Shown piece by piece: positions 22,068 through 26,124 of a stretch of DNA of 26,124 nucleotides (its first letter is position 1; each line of letters opens with the position of its first letter). Source of the DNA: Arthrobacter sp. (lineage in GTDB: Bacteria > Actinomycetota > Actinomycetes > Actinomycetales > Micrococcaceae); contig JAODMS010000136.1 of NCBI GenBank assembly GCA_025464925.1, positions 1 to 26,124 on the forward strand. Direction: 5' to 3'. The notes below the pieces were generated by a model, which saw only the letters and a program-made list of their open reading frames with translations, was not told the DNA's origin and searched no databases. The translations under genes were made by a program, and so were the position numbers.

Positions 22068-23939
22068 TTAGAAGCGGTAAGACCACTCCGTTGTGCCGGT
22101 GAGCCGGTACGTGGGCGCGGCGGCCTTCGTGGTGAACTTCAGGGTCTGGCCGTTGACCGCGGTATAAAGACCCGCCGTCACGGGTTTGCCGTCCACGAAG
22201 AAGGCCACGCCGGCCTGGGCCGGGATCCTGTACTTGTTGTTGAGATAGCTCATGGCCGGCCTGGTAGGTGTCACTGCCTTGCGGAAGTCGTAGCTCCAGC
22301 TCGTGATGCCCGAAAGCGCAGAACCCCAGCCCGTGGCTTTCGCTGTGACGGTAACCTTCAGGCCGTTGGCCTTGTAGGTTCCGGCATTCACAGCCTTGCC
22401 GTCTATGAAGAAGGCCGCCCCAGCCTGAGCCGGGATCTTGTACGTGCCGGTGGACGGGCTGAACGTCGGGGCGGCGTAGTTGTAAGACCAGGAGGTGGCA
22501 CCCTCATTGAGGCGGAAGCCGGCCTTGGCCGTGGCGGTCACGGTCACCTTGCCGGAGCCGGTGAAGCGTCCGGGCTCGACGGCTGTGCCGTTGAGGAAAT
22601 ACTGGACTCCTGGGTTGTCGGGAATGCTGAAGATGTTGCTGTAGTCGGCGAAATACGGGCCGTGCGCGTCAACGTTGTCCAGCCCCGGACGCAGGGTCCA
22701 CTGAGGCGTCCCTGCCATGGTGTAACCGTTGGTGGCCTTGGCCGACACGTAGACGTACTCGAGGCTCTTGTAGGTGCCCGCTGCAACCGGCTTGTAGTTG
22801 ATGATGTACTGCACCCCGGCCTGGGCCGGAATCGTGTACGTGCCGGCCGTCTTGTCGAAGGTCGGGTCCTTCGGCGTGACTTTGACCAGCGGCACCGCCA
22901 CGTTCCAGGCGGCGGTCCCGGCCAGCACATAGCCCCTGGTGGCCGTCGCCGTGATCGTGGCGGCGTCATGGAACGAGTAGACCCCGGCCTTGACGGGAGT
23001 ATTGCCGTCCCGCAGGTACTGGACGCCGGTGACTGCGGGGATGGTGAAGGTCCGGGCGGTGGTGTTGAAGACCGGTGCCTTGGCGGTAGCCGTGAATACC
23101 GGGAAGGTCGTCTGCCAGTACCTGTTGTTGGTGGTGAGCCCGTACCCGCTCTTGGCAACGGCGGCGAAAGAGTGAAAGCCATCATCGGCGGCGTAGGTGC
23201 CCGGCGCCTTGAGCATGTTCACTTCGTACCGGGATCCGACCACGTACTGGACTCCCGCCACGTCCGGGATCGTGTAGGTGCGCCTGGCCGTATCCCAGGT
23301 CGGTGCCTTCGGTGTGGCGCTGGTCAGGGCGCCGGCGGACGGCAGCTCCGGAAGGCCGTTGAAGAAATCACGGGGGTGGTTGTATGAGCCCTTGAGGACC
23401 ACGCCTTCCCTGTACTGGAAGAAGTTCTGCGTCGCATAGCTGAGGCCGCCGGTGTAGATGGCGTGGTCGACGTTGGAGATGCCGATGCCCAGGTACCCGT
23501 CGTCCGGGCGTGACATGTTCACGTTATGCCCCGGCGAATTGGCCCACAGCGTGACGAACGTGCCGCCGGAAGGCAGCCCGGCGCTCATGGCGATGTTCTC
23601 GGAGGCGGACAGCCAGCCAGCCGGTGCGGGGGAGGTGAAGTCGGGGTTGTGCTCGTACTTGACGGTCGACATCCGGTCGGTCCACCGCTGGGACATCGCC
23701 GCGATGTCAGCGTTGAACTTCAGGGGCTTCAGCCCCTTGGCCGCCCGGAACTCATTGGTCTTGTCAAAGACATCAATGACTGCCTGCCGGTTGCTTTCTT
23801 TGAACAGGCCCAGAAGCGGTGAAGTGGCCGGAGCCTGGACCGTGGCCGCCTGTGCCGGAGCGGCTGTGGCCGCACAGACAGGACCGGCTGTGAGTGCGGC
23901 TGCCAGCAGTGAAGCTCCCAGCGCCTTGCTTATTTTCAA
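22068..23939 (-). CDS. Secreted CAP-domain protein with six C-terminal repeats
   Basis: A 623-residue exported protein. From TTG 23939 (after GGGGGAA) it starts with a classical Sec signal peptide, KISKALGASLLAAALTAGPV then CAATAAPAQA, cleaved near residue 31. Residues about 54-175 are a bacterial CAP (SCP/PR1) domain, with NEFRAAKGLKPLKFN, YEHNPDF (His), SENIAMSAG (Glu) and WANSPGHNVNM (His). Residues 210-623 are six degenerate tandem repeats, each with an (Y/F)xIPxxxGVxY strand pair. The frame continues 39 codons upstream, but those residues precede a complete signal peptide. CAP proteins of bacteria are surface or secreted and mostly of unknown activity. The repeats may bind the cell wall or carbohydrate; this is a guess. 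Confidence 0.85.
   Translation of the reverse strand: MKISKALGASLLAAALTAGPVCAATAAPAQAATVQAPATSPLLGLFKESNRQAVIDVFDKTNEFRAAKGLKPLKFNADIAAMSQRWTDRMSTVKYEHNPDFTSPAPAGWLSASENIAMSAGLPSGGTFVTLWANSPGHNVNMSRPDDGYLGIGISNVDHAIYTGGLSYATQNFFQYREGVVLKGSYNHPRDFFNGLPELPSAGALTSATPKAPTWDTARRTYTIPDVAGVQYVVGSRYEVNMLKAPGTYAADDGFHSFAAVAKSGYGLTTNNRYWQTTFPVFTATAKAPVFNTTARTFTIPAVTGVQYLRDGNTPVKAGVYSFHDAATITATATRGYVLAGTAAWNVAVPLVKVTPKDPTFDKTAGTYTIPAQAGVQYIINYKPVAAGTYKSLEYVYVSAKATNGYTMAGTPQWTLRPGLDNVDAHGPYFADYSNIFSIPDNPGVQYFLNGTAVEPGRFTGSGKVTVTATAKAGFRLNEGATSWSYNYAAPTFSPSTGTYKIPAQAGAAFFIDGKAVNAGTYKANGLKVTVTAKATGWGSALSGITSWSYDFRKAVTPTRPAMSYLNNKYRIPAQAGVAFFVDGKPVTAGLYTAVNGQTLKFTTKAAAPTYRLTGTTEWSYRF
22071..23312 (-). repeat. 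Six degenerate ~63-77-residue repeats within the CAP protein
   Basis: Six copies occupy about residues 210-286, 287-357, 357-427, 428-490, 491-560 and 561-623. Each starts with a P-x-(F/W/Y/M) strand. TYTIPDVAGVQY or a variant follows (TFTIPAVTGVQY, TYTIPAQAGVQY, IFSIPDNPGVQY, TYKIPAQAGAAF, KYRIPAQAGVAF), then a (V/A)xAG(T/V/L)Y turn. Each usually ends in a Trp/Tyr strand such as TSWSY. The last two copies are the most alike, suggesting recent duplication at the 3' end of the gene. Confidence 0.8.
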
Positions 23940-23988
23940 TTTTCCCCCAAGTGATGATCCGGCTGAAGCGCTCAGCGGGTCCCTCCGG

Positions 23989-24020
23989 ATTATACGTTTC
24001 CCCAGGTCCGGCGGGGAAAC
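23989..24020 (-). promoter_or_regulatory. Promoter of the CAP gene with overlapping inverted repeat
   Basis: On the minus strand TATAAT (23994-23989) is a perfect -10 hexamer, about 50 bases before the TTG start. Directly upstream, GTTTCCCC (plus 23996-24003) and GGGGAAAC (24013-24020) make a perfect 8-bp inverted repeat around a 9-base centre. It covers the spacer and -35 region, where no good -35 hexamer is present. A regulator bound there would block or recruit polymerase. Confidence 0.6.
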
Positions 24021-24090
24021 CGGCGCACCCCGAACGGTACCCACTCCCTTCCGCATTTCCGGAGCAGATCATCCGAGCCCCGGACAGTGC

Positions 24091-25917
24091 TCAGCGCGAC
24101 TGTTTGAGGACCATCGCGGAGCCGCCTCCTCGCCTCACAGGCTCAGCGGCGGCAACCATGCGGCCGTCGGATTTGAACTCTATTGCTGTCGCCGCGCCGA
24201 TCTCTGCGGCGGAGGTGAACGCGTCACCCGCCGGTGTGAGCTCATGACCGTACGGTGTCAGCTGGCTTCCGTACGCAGCGATGAACTCCGGCTCAGCCGT
24301 GACCTTGGCAGTGTTCCGTTGTGACGCACGCGGTGCCGCGATCGCCTCCGAGATACTCATCCCCAGATCCACCCGGTTCAGGATCGTCTGCAGCACGGTC
24401 GTGATGATCGTCGATCCGCCAGGCGAACCGAGCGCGAGGAACGGCTTGCCGTCCTCGAGGATGATGGTCGGTGACATCGAGGAGCGCGGACGCTTTCCTG
24501 GCTCGATCCGGTTCGGGTCGGTCGGATCGAACACGGTTGAGAAGTCGGTCAACTCGTTGTTGAGCAGGAACCCGCGGCCGGGAACCACGATGCCGGACCC
24601 GCCGGTCTGCTCGATCGTGAGCGTGTACTCGACCACGTTTCCCCACTTGTCCGCGACCGTCAGGTTGGTCGTCGAAACGTTCTCAGTGTCCTTCTCGTCG
24701 GCGAGCGTCGCGGCGGCAGCCGGGCACACGCCGTCGTACGAGGACACGTCCCCAGGTGCGACGGGCTTCGCAGCCGCGTGCAGCGGGTCGAGCTGGCAGG
24801 CGCGCTCCTTGCCGAACCGCGGGTCAGTGAGCGCAGCAGTGGGGACGTCGACAAAAGCCGGGTCGCCCACGTACTTGCCACGGTCCGCGAAGGCGAGCGC
24901 GCCCGCCTCGAGGTAGTGGTGCAGCGCGCCGGGCATGGACATCTCGGACAGGTTGAACGGGTCCAGGATGTTCAGCGCCTCGCCGACCGTGGTGCCCCCG
25001 CTACTCGACGGCGCCATGCCGTAGACGTCCAGGCCGCGGTAGTCCACGTGCGTGGGCGCCTGATCCAGGGTGCGGTAGGCGGCGAGATCGGCCGTCGTCA
25101 GGTGGCCGGCCGGGACGGGCAGCGTCGTGCCGGGGGTCTTTGGCGGAGCCTGGACCGTGGCCGCGATCTCCGCCGCGAGCGGGCCGCGGTAGAAGCCGCG
25201 GATGCCCTGCTTTGCGAGCAGCCGGTACGTGTCGGCGAGGTCTGGGTTCTGGAGGACACTGCCGACGGCGGGCGCATCGCCGCCCGGGAGGAAGAGGCTG
25301 CTCGTCGAGGTGAACGCCTCAAAGCGGAGCTTGTTGTCGAGGGTCTGCTGGCGGAACGTTTCGTCGACCACGAAGCCGCGGGTCGCGACCTTGATGGCCG
25401 GCCTGAGGGCATCGCCGAGACTCAAAGTTCCCCAACGGTCGAGTGCGCGCTCCCAGGTGGCCGGCGTGCCGGGGACGCCCACAGAGACGCCACTGGTGAC
25501 GAGCTCAGGCGTGAAGTTGTAGGGCGTGCCGGTCGCTGGGTCGATAAACGCGTCCTGCGGCATCGCTGCCGGTGCAGTCTCGCGGCCGTCGATCGTGCCG
25601 ACCCTGCCGGTCTTCGCGTTGTAGAACACGAAGTAGCCGCCACCGCCGATCCCGGCGCTGTACGGCTCTGTCACGCCCAGGGTCGCGGCTGCGGCGACGG
25701 CGGCGTCCGCAGCGTTGCCGCCCCTGCGGAGGACCTTGATCGCCGCAGCGGATGCCTCCGGGTCCACGGTGCTCACGGCGCCGCCGTACCCCGTGGCGGT
25801 CGAGGCCTTTTCCGTCTCCCGCGGATCGGCAAACGCCGGGCTGATGACTCCCCCGCTCGTCACGCTCATAGCCAGAGCCGCCGTGACGGCCGCCAGTTGA
25901 CGTCTCATGTATGGCAT
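24091..25917 (-). CDS. ggt: Gamma-glutamyltransferase (secreted)
   Basis: A 608-residue Ntn-hydrolase precursor. ATG 25917 follows GGGAG by about 6 bases and begins with a signal peptide, MPYMRRQLAAVTAALAMSVT then SGGVISPAFA, so the enzyme is exported. The large-subunit part has GGNAADAAVA, EPYSAGIGGGGYFVFY and GTIDGRETAP. The autoprocessing site is NVSTTNLTVADKWGNVVEYT; Thr416 should be the nucleophile and new N terminus. NNELTDF, PRSSMSPTI and LGSPGGSTIITT follow. The usual TTH after cleavage is TTN here. The enzyme cleaves gamma-glutamyl bonds of glutathione or other gamma-glutamyl compounds and transfers the group. Actinobacteria mainly use mycothiol, so the substrate may differ. It lies upstream of the CAP gene. 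Confidence 0.92.
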   Translation of the reverse strand: MPYMRRQLAAVTAALAMSVTSGGVISPAFADPRETEKASTATGYGGAVSTVDPEASAAAIKVLRRGGNAADAAVAAAATLGVTEPYSAGIGGGGYFVFYNAKTGRVGTIDGRETAPAAMPQDAFIDPATGTPYNFTPELVTSGVSVGVPGTPATWERALDRWGTLSLGDALRPAIKVATRGFVVDETFRQQTLDNKLRFEAFTSTSSLFLPGGDAPAVGSVLQNPDLADTYRLLAKQGIRGFYRGPLAAEIAATVQAPPKTPGTTLPVPAGHLTTADLAAYRTLDQAPTHVDYRGLDVYGMAPSSSGGTTVGEALNILDPFNLSEMSMPGALHHYLEAGALAFADRGKYVGDPAFVDVPTAALTDPRFGKERACQLDPLHAAAKPVAPGDVSSYDGVCPAAAATLADEKDTENVSTTNLTVADKWGNVVEYTLTIEQTGGSGIVVPGRGFLLNNELTDFSTVFDPTDPNRIEPGKRPRSSMSPTIILEDGKPFLALGSPGGSTIITTVLQTILNRVDLGMSISEAIAAPRASQRNTAKVTAEPEFIAAYGSQLTPYGHELTPAGDAFTSAAEIGAATAIEFKSDGRMVAAAEPVRRGGGSAMVLKQSR

Positions 25918-26105
25918 GGTCGCTCCCGAGAGAGGGTGATGCGCGTTGACCTTGAGGGCCACGCTACTCCGCCGCGGTGCGGCACTCAACACTGCCTCGG
26001 ATTGCGAGGCGAGCAGGATAGTAGTCGTAGGTCCCACCGGATCAGCGCTCCGATTCACGAGGCCCAGCCGCCAGCCCTAACCCCGAATCGGGTGGCTAAG
26101 GTGAC

Positions 26106-26122
26106 GCTTGATTTCATCAAGC
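26106..26122. promoter_or_regulatory. Perfect palindrome at the window edge
   Basis: GCTTGAT-TTC-ATCAAGC is a perfect 7-bp inverted repeat, about 190 bases upstream of the ggt start. Its form suits a MarR- or TetR-type operator. It may control ggt or a gene beyond the window; the far side cannot be seen. Confidence 0.35.
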
Positions 26123-26124
26123 TC

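Noticed and set aside
21525..23387. 620-codon plus-strand frame opposite the DinB and CAP genes
   Set aside because: It covers two recognised genes on the other strand and has biased, repetitive composition reflecting the CAP repeats.
23940..24056. 39-residue extension before the CAP protein signal peptide
   Set aside because: It would bury the signal peptide and runs through the promoter-like TATAAT; TTG 23939 with GGGGGAA is better.
1..26124. tRNA, rRNA, CRISPR, transposon or prophage signals
   Set aside because: No cloverleaf, spaced direct repeats, transposase, integrase or terminal inverted repeats were seen by reading; a covariance-model scan was not possible.

Overview
This 26.1-kb window is GC-rich with strong G/C bias at third codon positions. 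It carries families common in high-GC Gram-positive soil bacteria: MmyB-type regulators, three-helix-bundle dimerization proteins, DUF1537 kinase operons, and CAP-domain proteins with degenerate repeats. The best inference is a chromosomal segment of an Arthrobacter/Pseudarthrobacter-like actinobacterium (Micrococcaceae). That placement rests on composition and gene families, not on a marker gene. I saw no rRNA, tRNA, CRISPR array, insertion sequence, integrase or replication origin.

Layout. Positions 1-4.1 kb hold the tail of a PAP2 phosphatase, a stand-alone CBS-pair protein with a good terminator, an aldo/keto reductase divergent from an MmyB-type regulator across a nested-palindrome intergenic region, then convergent DUF1761 and DoxX-like membrane proteins. 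Positions 4.1-12.7 kb are accessory: many small or orphan genes, including a GAF/degenerate-ANTAR protein, an acidic disordered protein, a small lipoprotein, a RibD_C/DHFR-like reductase, a three-helix-bundle protein, a translationally coupled coiled-coil/membrane pair, a catalase-like-fold protein, a 28-residue-repeat protein, a PepSY-like secreted protein and a MarR regulator. A 52-codon ORF with a downstream hairpin may be a further gene.

Positions 12.7-16.9 kb form a minus-strand acid-sugar catabolic cluster: an RpiB-type sugar-phosphate isomerase, a 3-hydroxyacyl-CoA-dehydrogenase-like oxidoreductase, a DUF1537 four-carbon acid-sugar kinase and an LtnD-type beta-hydroxyacid dehydrogenase. 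The OtnI isomerase and OtnC aldolase of the described threonate/erythronate routes are absent. A short relic resembling the GNYxGD motif of dihydroxyacetone-kinase-type kinases lies immediately upstream of the rpiB-like gene. The cluster may therefore be a rebuilt or variant C4-sugar pathway.

Positions 16.9-21.4 kb run on the plus strand: a PhoD-like phosphodiesterase, a YfcE/MJ0936-type phosphoesterase, and a histidine/phenylalanine ammonia-lyase-family protein. In the last, the Ala-Ser-Gly triad that forms the MIO cofactor is replaced by Ala-Ala with one residue deleted. That is the most striking single feature here. A beta-rich orphan follows.

Positions 21.5-26.1 kb run on the minus strand: a gamma-glutamyltransferase, a secreted CAP-domain protein with six degenerate C-terminal repeats behind a promoter-like TATAAT flanked by a perfect inverted repeat, and a DinB-family protein.
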